From Tetradesmus obliquus (taxonomy: Eukaryota; Chlorophyta; Chlorophyceae; Sphaeropleales; Scenedesmaceae), in NCBI GenBank assembly GCA_030272155.1, contig CP126195.1, positions 6,431,001-6,495,000 of the forward strand: a stretch of 64,000 nt of DNA, in the 5' to 3' direction. The notes below the pieces were generated by a model. The model did no database searches and was not told the origin of the DNA. It saw nothing but the letters and a program-made list of their open reading frames with translations. Position 1 is the stretch's first letter. Each line of letters opens with the position of its first letter. The position numbers were made by a program, and so were the translations under genes. Shown in pieces: positions 47,060-59,000 of this stretch.

Positions 47060-49730
47060 CCTATTCCTAGGCACATACACACTTCTGCACGCGTGCCAAA
47101 CCCACTTCCATATGCACACGCACACACATTGTCAGCCCCATGGCATGCCTGCCTGCTAAGCAAGACTGCACGTCACATGCACACGCGCAACCTGCGCAAG
47201 CACTCATGGGTCAACCTGTACTTGCACACGCACACACCGTGGCGGCCTTTCTTGACATACACAGAGAACAACTCCGACGTGCCATTTCAGGATGCCGTCA
47301 CAACATGCAAGCATGTATGCAAGGCTTGACATGTGACAAAAAGACGCACGCGCATCACATGCGAATGCGGAACCCATGCAACACTTACGTATGCACCTGA
47401 ACTGTTCACCTGAACTGTTACACGCACATGCACACACTCGGGTCTAGTCGATGCTCAGTCTACAAGCACATGCGCGTTTGCAGGCAGCCCCTACGCAGGC
47501 AGCCGCGCCCGTCAAGTGCACGCGAGCAACGCGCGCATGCACTTGCACTTGCAACTGCAGATGCACATGCACACACGCGTGTCTGCTGGATGCCCACGCC
47601 TGCATAACAATGACCTACGCCATTTGCAAATGCGTGTTTGTAGGCAAGCCCGGATGTTGTTCAGCAACACGCCCGCGCTTCGAGTGCACGCGCACAACGA
47701 CCGAAAAAAAAGCACTCACGCACGCATCTGTACTCGCACATGTGCACACGGGCATCTACTGTTTGCTTGCGCGTGCACAACCCATCCTACAACGCACATG
47801 CATGTTCCAGCCAAGCCATTACGTGTTTCAACACGACGCGCGCGTCAAGTGCACGCCCACAACAAGTGCAAGCACTTACACATGCACATGTACACGCAAA
47901 TGCACGCACACGTATGCTGGTTGCTGATGCGTGCATCACCCACGCCCATATGGAGTGGCACTCCATATGTACGTACACATATTTATGTGCACATTTGCAG
48001 GCAAGCCGCTACGTGTTTCACCAAGACACACGTTTCAAGTGCATCGCGCAACAAGCGCAAGCAATTAAACTTGCAACTGCAGATGCACATGCACACACAC
48101 GCGTCTGCTAGATGCCCAAGAGAGCACAGCGCACTACATATGCACAAGCATGTTTGCAGCCAAGCCCTTATGTGTCTCAGAAAGACGCAACGAGTGCAAG
48201 CACTTGCACACATGCACATGTACACGCACATGTTTGCTTGATGCTTGTGCGCATCAGCTATTCCAAACGCACATGCCGGTTTGCATGCAAGCCGCTTGCC
48301 CTATGTGTTTCAACAAGATGCGCAAATATCACACCCACGCACTGCGTGTGTGGCACACAACCACTGGTTCCGCTGAGCGCAAGCTCTCAAGTAAACACAT
48401 GTACATGTGTATATACATGTATACATTATACGAGCATGTGCTGAATGCTTGTGCGTGCATAACCCTGTGCATAACGCACATGCCCATTTGCTCTGCACGC
48501 GCGCATACACGCATGTGTTGAATGCTTGTGCGTGCATAACCCTGTGCATAACGCACATGCCCACTTGCAGACCAGCCCCTGCGTGCCGCACGCGAAAGGC
48601 TTCAGCAAGAATCAGCGAAAGCAATCACGCACGCACTTGTACACGTACGTGTGCACACACGCATCCACTACTTGCTTGCGCGTGCACCACCCATCCTACA
48701 ACACACATGCATGTTTGCAGGCAAGCCATTTCGTGTCCAACAGGATTCGCGCGCATCACAAGCAAGCGCACAACCCGGTGCAGTGCAAGCACTCACGCAT
48801 GCATTGTACATGCACATGCGCACACACGCTTGCGCTGAATTAATAACTGGTTGACACACGCACATGCGCGTGAGCAGGCAAACCCGTATGTGTTCCAGTA
48901 AGACACGTGCGCACCACACGCGCACACCACATGCACGCACAAACCCAGTGCAAGCACTCATTAATGACTGTTCATGCATATGTACATGCACATGATCACA
49001 CACGCATCTGCTACATGCTAAACGTTTGCGCGTGCACAACGCATTCCATAATACACATGCACGTCAGCAGGCGATCGCCTCACGAGCACTGTGTGCTTCT
49101 GCAAGACGCGTGCGCATCACAGGCACACGCGCAACCAGTGCCAGCACTGACGCATGAACCTGTACTCGCACATGCACACACATGCCTGAGATGTATGGAT
49201 ACCCCATTGCATACAAACATGCACATAACGTGTGGCACGCACGCCCCAATGTGCTTTTGCAAGACGGCGCACATCATAGGCACGCGCGCAACCAGTGCCA
49301 GCACTCACGCATGAACATGTACACACACATGCACACACATGCCCGAGCTGCATGGATAACCCATTGAATACACACTTGCACGGAACTTATGGCAGGCACG
49401 CCCCAATGTGGAGCAGCAAGACGGCGCACATCATAGGCATTCGTGCAGCCAGTGCAAGCACTTGCGCAAAACCTGTACTCACACATGTGCACACATGCCT
49501 GCGCTGGATGGATAACACATGCACGTAAGCATGCAAGCACATGTGTGTATGTGCAAAACGCGCGCGCATTCGATGTGACAATGCACTTGCGCAACCAGTG
49601 CAAGCACTCGCACTTAAACATGTACAAGCACATGCGCACACACGCCTCCGCATGATGCATATGCGCGCACGCACCCGATTCAAAAAACTCAAGCGCGTCT
49701 GCAGGCATGCCCCTATGTGATTCACCAAGA

Positions 49731-49731
<1 letters not shown>

Positions 49732-49761
<30 letters not shown>
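49732..49761. repeat. 30-bp poly-G run inside the satellite
   Basis: Thirty consecutive G, then A and GGGG, inside one diverged satellite unit (after TTCACCAAGAC). It can form G-quadruplexes and may be an expansion of a short G run or a sequencing artefact. Confidence 0.9.
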
Positions 49762-49762
<1 letters not shown>

Positions 49763-50277
49763 GGGGCATCACCGGCAATCGCGCAACCAGTCCAAGCACT
49801 CGCGCATCCACCTGTGCACGCACATGTGCACACACGCCTATGCTGAACGCTTGCGCGTGCACCCATTCCATCATGCACATGCGCGTAAGCAGGCAAGCCT
49901 TTTTGCGTTTCTGCACGGCGCGTGCGATGTATTAAGTATGCGCGCCACCGGAGCAAGCCTTCACGCATGCACCTGTACAAGCACATGCGCACACATACCT
50001 CTGTTGCATGTTGGTTGCAGAGCGCGCATAAACCATTCATTCAATATTGAACACACATGCGCGCAAGCAGAAAAGCCCCTATTTGAGTCAGCAACACGCC
50101 CACGCGTCACTGTTGTGTGACACGCATGCGCGCAATCGCCGCAAGCACTCACGGTGCGGCACGCACCTGTACACTGCACATGCGCACACAAACCTCCGCT
50201 GAATGCTTGAACTTGAATACCCATTCCATGACAGTCGCGCACGCCTGCAGGCAAGCTCGTATGTGTTCCGGCAACAC

Positions 50278-51245
50278 GGCTTGTGGCACATGCACTCACA
50301 TAACCATTGCAAGCTTGCACGCATGCGCATGTGCACGCACGTGTGCACAAACGCCTTTGTTGCGTGCTTGCGCGTGCATCACCCATTCCATAACACACAT
50401 TCGGGTGAGCAAGCAAGCCCCACGTGTTTCTGCAAGACGCGTGCGCATCACAGGCACGCGCGCAAAACTGAAGCACTCATGCATGAACATGTACACGCAC
50501 ATGCGCACACATGCATGTGCTGATATAATAACTCATTGCAAACACACATGCGCGCAAGCAGGCAAGCCCCTGCGCGTATCCGCAAAACGGGCGCGCATTC
50601 ACTTTGGCAAATGCGCGCGCAACTAGTGCAAGCAGTCACGCATGCACTTGTACAAGCACATGCGCACACACGCCTCTGCTGGGTGCTTGCACATGCATAA
50701 CCCATTACTTAACACACATGCGCGCAAGCATGCAAGCCCCTGTGCGTATCTGCAAGATGCGGCTTGTGGCACATGCACTCACATAACCATTGCAAGCTTG
50801 CACGCATGCGCATGTGCACGCACGTGTGCACACACGCCTTTGTTGCGTGCTTGCGCGTGCATCACCCATTCCATAACACACATTCGGGTGAGCAAGCAAG
50901 CCCCACGTGTTTCTGCAAGACGCGTGCGCATCACAGGCACGCGCGCAAAACTGAAGCACTCATGCATGAACATGTACACGCACATGCGCACACATGCATG
51001 TGCTGATATAATAACTCATTGCAAACACACATGCGCGCAAGCATGCAAGCCTCTGCGCGTATCTGCAAGATGCATGCGCATTCGATTGACAAGTGCGCGC
51101 GCAACAAGTGCAAGCAGTCACGCATGCACTTGTACAAGCACATGCGCACACACGCCTCTGCTGGGTGCTTGCACATGCATAATCCAGTACATAACACACA
51201 TGCGCGCAAGCATGCAAGCCCCTGTGCGTATCTGCAAGATGCGCG
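50278..51245. repeat. Higher-order duplication in the satellite, 483-bp offset
   Basis: GGCTTGTGGCACATGCACTC begins at 50278 and again at 50761. The following 300 bp are almost identical, including three diverged satellite units in the same order, and similarity continues into the next units. The duplicated block is therefore about three units long rather than one. Confidence 0.8.
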
Positions 51246-52712
51246 CGCATTCGATTGACAAGTGCGCGCGCAACAAGTGCAAGCAGTCACGCATGCACTT
51301 GTACAAGCACATGCGCACACACGCCTCTGCTGGGTGCTTGCACATGCATAATCCAGTACATAACACACATGCGCGCAAGCATGCAAGCCCCTGTGCGTAT
51401 CTGCAAGATGCGCGCGCATTCGATTGACAAGTGCGCGCGCAACAAGTGCAAGCAGTCACGCATGCACTTGTACAAGCACATGCGCACGCACGCCTCTGCT
51501 GGGTGCTTGCACATGCATAATCCATTACATAACACACATCCTCGCAAGCATGCAAGCCCCTACGTGTTTCTTCAAGACGCGTGCGCATCACACACACGCA
51601 TGCAACCAGGGCCCACACTCACGCGTGAACCTGTACATGTACACGCACATGCGCACACATGCTTGCGCTAGATGGAAAACTCATTGCACAAACACACGAA
51701 CGTAAGCAAGCAAGCCTCTGTGCGCTTTTGCAAAACGCGCGCTCATTCAATGTGACATGCACTTGTGCAAACAGTGCAAGCACTCACACATGAACCAGTA
51801 CAAGCAGATGGACACGCACGAACCCAGTTCAAAACACTCAAGCGCGTATGCAGACAAGCCCTATGTGATTCAGCAAGACGGCGCAGATCACCCGGCAATA
51901 GCGCAACCAGTCCAAGCACTCACGCATGCACATGTGCACGCACATGCACACATGCACCTCTACTGGATGCTTGCGCGTGCTTAACCCATTCCATCACACA
52001 CAAGCGCATAAGCAGGCACGCCCTTATGCGTTGCTGCAAGACGCACGCGAATACGCGTACGCATATTCGATGTGACAGGTTTGCGCGCAAGCAGTGCAAG
52101 CCTTCATGCATGCACCGGTACAAGCACATGCGCACACACATCTCTGTTGGATGCTGGTTGCTTGAGCGTGCATAACCCATTCTTTTAATATAGAACAGAC
52201 ATGTGCGCAAGCAGAAAAGCCCGTATTGGATTCAGCAACACGCCCACGCATCACTGATGGGCGGCACACATGCGCGCAACCAGCACAGGCACTCACGCAT
52301 GCACTTGTACATGCTTACGCACTTGTACATGCTTGCGCTTGCACAATCCATTCCCTAGCAGTCACGCGCGTCTGCAAGCAAGCCCCTACATGTTTCAGAA
52401 AGCTCCTGCGTGTTTCAGCAAGACCGCGCGCATCACTACAGACACTAGCGCAACGTTGCGCTGGTTACTGGTTAACCAGTGCAAGCACTCACGCGTGAAC
52501 ATGTTCACACACATGCGCACACACGCCTCCGCTGGATGCTTGCCCGTGCATGACCCGTTCCATACGCACACCCGTGTTTGCAGGCAAGTCCCTACGTGTT
52601 CAGTGAATGTGGCGCATAACAAGCACGCGCGCGACCAGGGCAAGCACTCACGCATGCATATGTACACACACATGCGCACACACGCCTCCGTACATACGTG
52701 CCAGCTGCATTC

Positions 52713-53830
52713 CACACACAGGTAACTGGCAGCATCTGCACAACGCCTTGCAGTATCTGCATGTGCTGATGCCGGCTCCTCAAGACATGTTCCGCTCAGC
52801 GGCAAGCGAAGCACACTGCAGCGGCAATGAAGTAAGATAGCAGTAGGGAAGCGAGATGGGTTGATGCGATGCTTGAGCTCTGATTGATGGAAAACAACAA
52901 ACGCCAGCTACAACACAACACACACATGTATGCGCATGTTTGCACCACACATTGCAATTGAGAGCCAATCAAAGTCGCCTCGCTGTCGCTGTCAGCTACT
53001 GACGGTGGCTGCACGTGATGTCTCATCCTCAGCCTGGCCTACCTGGCGTGATACCGGTGGTGGCATGGCAAACTTTGCGGCGCAGTGATGAGCTCCGCAG
53101 CTGCTGGCGCACGGTTGCAGACGTACATGCTGCAGCTGCGCAGGCGGACCGAGCCGACGGCCTTCGTCACTTGCAAGCAAGCTTCTACAATGTTCGGCAC
53201 GAAGCGCGTGCCACACCCTTGTTGTCGGACACGTTGCTGGGATAATCCATGCCAACTGCTTTATACAGAGCCGATTGGCAGCATCTGCACACTCTCACAA
53301 CTCTCTGACAGTATCTGCTGATGCAGATGACGTCGGCTGCGCTGCACCCTCCGCCGCTGCAGATGGAGCTCTGTACTCACTGCAACATCAACGAAGTACA
53401 ACAACAGCATGGAAAGGAGATGAGTTGATGAGATGCTGAAGCTCTGAGACGTATAAAACAACATACACCAGCTAAACCAACAACACACGCTGGCCTGTCA
53501 CAGGCACAATGTGCAAGTTTGTAACGCATGCACGAGTTGCCTCAGCTGTGCAGGCAGGCGAGTCGCGGTCACTGTCAGCTGCACGCATTGCTTAGTGTGT
53601 GAAGCTTCTGCGCCCAGCCGTGCTGAGCCTGGCGCACCTGACTCCAACCTGGTGGTGATGAAGCTCCAGTTAGGAGCTCTACAGCTGCTGGCGCACGGTT
53701 GCGCACGTTCATGTTGCACTGCGCGTACGCGTGCGCACGCGTGCGCACAGAGCCAACGGCCATCCTGTGAATGTGTGCCGCGCCCAAGTCCGGCGGCTGC
53801 AGGTAGATGTTCCGGCAGCCTGCAGACCCC
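52713..53830. repeat. Tandem duplication of about 550 bp next to the satellite
   Basis: 52713-53262 and 53263-53830 share ordered blocks: TTGGCAGCATCTGCACA-like starts (52730 and 53275), GAGATGNGTTGATGNGATGC (52853 and 53418), AAAACAAC with CAGCTA (52890 and 53456) and CAGCTGCTGGCGCACGGTTG (53097 and 53683). Divergence is high. No conserved reading frame was found. Confidence 0.7.
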
Positions 53831-54890
53831 GAGCTGTGCTGAGCTGCACTAAGGGCACAGCTGCAGCAGCAACAAGCTCTGCTGCAGCTGCGCACATGTG
53901 CAGGGCGCCGCTGCTTGGCCTGTGTACACATGCCGCCTGCTCATGACCTGCAGCTGCACACAAGCAAATGGCAGCAAACATCAAAGGCACAGCCATGGAG
54001 TGAAGCGGCGAGGCAAGAGAATCAGAGCTGCATGCAGCAGCAGCAGGGTGCAGGCCAGAGGGTGGTGGTAGGCAGCTGCAGCCTTCTCATGGGCAGCATG
54101 AGCTATTTGGGTGCTGCCTGGCGTTGACGCTGCTGGAAAATGTGCGCAGACCGTTTGTAGCAAGCATTTGGAGCCGTGCGTTCCCAGTGAAGTCGGGCTA
54201 AGCCCACACTCCGCACCTGCTTCAAGGGTTGCCCTGAGTTCAACGGCAGCAACAGCGTCATGAGCTGGTCTGCTGGTGGTCGCCAGCTGAGATCACGATC
54301 CTTGCTGTTCGCGAAAAGTATGTTGTCTATCTGCAAATCGAGCTGAGCGGTACCATCAATCCTGTTGATAAACGGCGACAACTGTGCTTGACAAGAAGCC
54401 GTGTGTGCTTGGCAACAGCATCTCCACTTCATTTCTTCTGAATAACGAGAGGTCAACATAAAGCGCAACATAAGTGGTACGCCGTGCGTTTGAAAGGCGT
54501 GTCAAGGACCGTCTACAGAAGTTGCCACCACTGACAGCAGCAGCAGCAGCAGCAGCAGCACCAGGAGAAGGAAGTTGCTACCAGCCAGCAGAGAACTGCG
54601 AGATAACTGAATTCCTTATGCTACCACTCAGAAACTACAGTAATCAATCAACCACGCTATTCCTGCAGCACCATGCCTCCGAAGCACCCTAAGGGCCCAA
54701 CCACAAACCACGGCAGGTGTGCAGAGGTCTGGGCCGGGCCTACTCTCGTGCACCCCAATGCCATCACTCTGTCGACAGCATACAACTCTGGTATTCAAAC
54801 TCACTGACGCTGGGCTAGCCATGACCACCAGGCTAGCGCCAGCAGCACACGCCGCAACCCAACACACTCAACAAGCTTGCAAGCCAAGCC
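53831..54890. other. Intergenic stretch with one unassigned open frame
   Basis: On - at 54103-54471 a frame of 122 codons reads SPFINRIDGTAQLDLQIDNI and ILFANSKDRDLSWRPPADQL, with balanced amino-acid use unlike the CAG-type shadows around it. It has no known motif and could be a single-exon small gene or a remnant. The rest of the stretch shows nothing convincing. Confidence 0.25.
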
Positions 54891-56010
54891 TCACTCATCA
54901 TCACCAGACAGCCCGCAGTCGTCCTGCACAACATCCCCAAGATACACATGAGCTGCCGGCACCACCCTCAAGCATGAGGCTCCCGCTGCACCCAGTGCAC
55001 TGCTGGCACCCGCACTCACTGCATCAGCACGCACAGCCTCAAATTCATCTGACAGCTGCACCTCCCCGTCCGATGCATCCAGCAGGTGCGGCGCCAGCAG
55101 CTGACCGCACAGCTGCTGCCAGTGGCACTGCTGCCGTGCAGGTTCACCTGCAGCTGCATCCGAACCTGCGGCAACGCTGCTGTCGCTAGGGCTGCTGCTG
55201 CAGCCTGTGCGGCGGGCGGCTCCTGCGACCAGGGATTGTACTTGCTGCTGCACCTGCTGCTCATAGCTGTCAGCAGCCCTTGAGCTGCATTGCGTCATCA
55301 GGCTGACGCGCTGCTGCTGCCCAAAGCCCCGCACTGCCTCGCACTGCTTCACAACATGCGCAGCATTGCTGGCTGGCACCAGCAGCGTCACCGCATGCAG
55401 CGCTGGCCCTGCCCCACCCAGCAGCTGCAGCCCAGCTGCAGTCAGCTTGCTGCTGCCGCAGAACAGCTGCAGCTGCTGCAGGCGCGGGCAGCAGCCGTGC
55501 AGCAGCTGCTGCAGTGCTGCATTGCCCAGGCCTGGCAGCTGCAGGCTGAGCTGTGTGAGGCTTGGCGGCAGCGCTGCCAGGATGGGAGGCACAGCAGGGA
55601 ACCTGGCAAGATGTGCAGCGAGAGACAGCATACAACGGCAGTGTCAGACAAGCAGATGCTGCAGGGCTGATGCTATACAGTCCGGGGCAGCAACTTGCAA
55701 CACACAATGAAGCAAAAATATGGGAAGCTGGGAAGGTTTGGTGGTGCTGTGCAAGTCGAAGCGCTTGTTGCTGGCAGCAACCACCCGGTTGCCAGCGACC
55801 ACCGCATCACTTGTACTTGGTGGGTTTCCGGCCCTTTGCCCTACGCTGCAGCAGACTGATGCCGCTGCTGCTCACATCACCACACGACTGCTGCAGCGCT
55901 GCATACAGCAGCAGCCTTGGGTTGGGTGGCACCAGAGGTTCAACAGCAAGGGCCAGGTGGAGACTCTGCAGCTGGCATGCTGCTGTTGCAGAGGGCATGG
56001 TACCGCGGAA

Positions 56011-56048
<38 letters not shown>

Positions 56049-59000
56049 CATGTGGTGCAGCAGCCAGGCGGACGGGAGAGGCGATTGTGGCTGCCAGCAG
56101 CTGCGGCATCCTCAGCAGCGCTGCAATGCCACACTCTGTTAGGCAGCAGCCAGCAGAGCCCTGCGTGTGTGCAGCAGGGTGCCCGCGATGCTGCTGTGCG
56201 AGCATGTGCAGGCCAGCGCAACGGCGGCAACACACTATTAGTGGGCACCACAGAGCAGGGCACCCCACATATGTGCTGCAGCTGTGGCGAAGCGCGCAAC
56301 AGGACGCGCAACAGTAGAGCTGTCAGCTGGGTGACACATCAGCACCTTCAGGCAGCGTACGGTACTTCTACACATGACACACTGCACAGCCACACACATG
56401 ATCATGTGTCTCATGAGTATTGTGCTCCTGGCGCTGCCTGTGTCTTGTGCAGCCCTCACCTGCCTCCCTACAGCACTCGCAGACCAGCTGCCCAGGCCAT
56501 TGCTGTTACTGCTGCTGCCGCTGCTGCTGTCCCTGGTCACTTCCAGTGTTTGGATGTCCAGCTGCCTCAGCTGCTGCGCTGAGCTGCTGAGAGCCAGTGC
56601 CACGCTGTCACACAGCAGGTGTTGACGCCAGCTGCCTGCAACAACACACAGCAAGCAAGGTCAGCCAAAGCCAAACATCGTTCAGCAATGCTCTGTTACT
56701 GCTGACCAAGTTAGCAGGGCTGTAGTTTATCGTCATCAGCAGCAATCAGCTGTATGTGCATGCTCTGCATAGACCCATGGCCTGCGAAGGTGCTGGCCAC
56801 CAAGCGCCCTTGCACCATGCAGGCAGAACCCAGAGCCCTTCCTGCATGTGTGGCCCTGCTTGTTTTGAATGTTGCTGTGCACCATGCAGGCTGCACCCAG
56901 ACCTCTTCTGCTGCATGTGCAGCCAGCTGCAGGCTGCTTATCCTGCTCTGCAGCCTCACCTGCTGTCAGCGTCAGCTGCAGTGAAGTGAGGCACGTCAGC
57001 TGCATCAGCACCCCAGGCAGTTGCAGCGCAGTCAAGCCTGTGGCAATCTCCTCTGCTACTGCTGCTGCTGTTGCACTGCGGGAAGCCACCTGTGTGTTGT
57101 CAGCTGTGCTGCTGCTGAAGCAAGCAGGAAGGCTCATACCCTGCAGAAATCGTACACGTGCGCACAAACGTGTCATTAGTGTGCGCTGCACTTGACCGGG
57201 CTTGTGTGCAGCAATGGCAACTGCTCTACAAGCTAGTGCCAATCCTGCTGATGCCTGGTGCCGCAACACGTGACATGTAGCTGCTGTGCCACATTTGCTG
57301 ATGCATCACAGCGGCTGCAATGCAGGCACAGCAGGCCAGGCCCCTTCCAGGCTAATGCGATGTTTGTAAAAAAAATTTGCAGCCTGCGCAAGGGGAGCCG
57401 CCGCCAAAACCGCGACTTGACATCAGTGCAGCAAGGCATCTGTTGCATCTGTTGCATCTGCTCACCTGGATGCTCAGCTGCTGCAGGCCCCCTGCTGCGG
57501 CCAGCTGCTGCATGAGGGGCCCTCCAGCTGGCTGGCAGCTGCTGATGGCCACACTGCACAGGCTGGGCAGCTGCAGCAGCGGCGCCAGCGGCTGCAGGCA
57601 GTCACCTGCCAGTGGCAGCAGCAGCTGCAGGCTGCCTAGCCGGGCCATCCAGGCAGTGCCTGCTGCTGTCAATGCGCTACTGCTGATGCTGGCGGCGTGA
57701 GGCGCTGTTGTTGCAGCTGCTGCTGTTGCAGCTGTTGAGGTATGTGGTTGCTGGAGCGGGGCTTGGTCTGTGATGGAAGGCAGAGGGCAGATGATTTGGG
57801 TCATCACTGCTTGCCTGACAATGATGGGCATATGTTTGCTCAAGGTATGGTGTGCAACACTGCTTCTATTGCAACACAACAGCAATGAGCGTGCAACCGT
57901 TGTGTCTGCGCCTTGGTTGCAGGCGACAGTCCCAAAGTACAAGGTTGCCAAGGATGCTCCAGGTAGAGCCCTGCTGCCGAGCACTCACCATCTAGTTACT
58001 GCCCAGCATACCCTCACACACCACATCCCAAAGCTCTCCGTCGTGCAGTAAGTCCTAAGGCCCTCCACAACACCCACCTGATATCTCCTGCACCTGCCGC
58101 TGCTGCATCTTCAGCCGCAGCAGCTGCTCCTGCTGCCACACCACCTGCAGCTGCAGCTGCACCAGCGCAGCAGCTGCAGCCAGCGGCGCCAGGTCAGCAT
58201 CAACCGGCGCTCCTGAGAGGCTGTAGCACAGCCTGGTCAACGCAGTCAAACATGACAGCACGGCCGCTACAGCCGCGTCATATGCTGCAGCCAACTGCGG
58301 CAGGCGCCTGATGTGGGTGATGCCGCAGGAGTCGTATTGGATTGCAGGCAGGGCCAGCTGCTGCAGGCGGCTCAGTGCAGACAGCTGCAGCAGCCTGGAC
58401 GGCACCAACGCCCTGCAGAGCGCAGCAGATTGCGCAGACAGCTGCATCAGCGAAAGCACTGCCTTGTTCTAAGCAAAACCAAGGCAGTGCTTTCGACAGG
58501 CGCCTGGCAGCAGCAAGCCACACCAGTGTATTGTGCATATGCAAATTGTGATACAGATATTGCGGGCTCCAGCCAGGCGCTTGCATGCGGGGCAACGCAC
58601 ATGCATCTAGCAAGGGAGCAGGTGCTGCTGCTGTTGCAGAGCTGGCACACCAGCTGGTGTGCCCTGGCCATCTTGGCTGCACAAGCAGGGCCAGCTGCCT
58701 GTGCACACCTCCACTTCCTAAGTTGGGCTGACACCCTGCGAGTGTCATCACTCACTTTGACAGCATGGCCCCACAGCCATCTGCTGGCAGCAGGCACAGC
58801 GATGTCAGCTCACTCAGCTGCGGCAGCAGCGGCAGGCAGCAGCACAACACGCCGGCACCCGCAAGCGCAGGCAGCACACCAACTCCTTGCGTTGCACTTG
58901 TCAGCGCGCATGCTGCCGCTGCTGGCCCGCCTGCTGCTGTGATGCAGCCATCTTTGAGCGTCAGGTGCTGCAGGGTGCTGTGCATCAAGCCAACTGCAGA

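Larger units (their letters stand above)
47060..52690. repeat. 169-bp satellite array, about 33 units
   Basis: Successive landmarks CACATGCGCGCAAGC fall at 51028, 51197, 51366 and 51535 (the last as CACATCCTCGCAAGC): exactly 169 bp apart. These central units are nearly identical; units toward both edges are diverged but keep the order GCAAGACGCG, CATCACAGGCACGCGCGCAA, CAAGCACTCACGCATG, CATGCGCACACACGCC, TGCTTGCGCGTGCATAACCC. The first recognisable unit is near 47160 and the last near 52620. 169 is not a multiple of three, so the long open frames (up to 261 codons on +, similar on -) cycle through all registers and are not evidence of protein. Runs alternate purine and pyrimidine (CA, TG, CG steps), which favours Z-DNA. 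Confidence 0.9.

Noticed and set aside
50642-51427. 261-codon frame with a repeated His/Cys/Ala-rich peptide
   Set aside because: The 169-bp unit changes frame at every copy, and equally long frames exist in the other registers and on the minus strand. It is satellite, not a repeat protein or zinc finger.
47060-52690. CRISPR array
   Set aside because: Units are contiguous and degenerate with no fixed short repeat alternating with unique spacers, and the DNA is eukaryotic nuclear.
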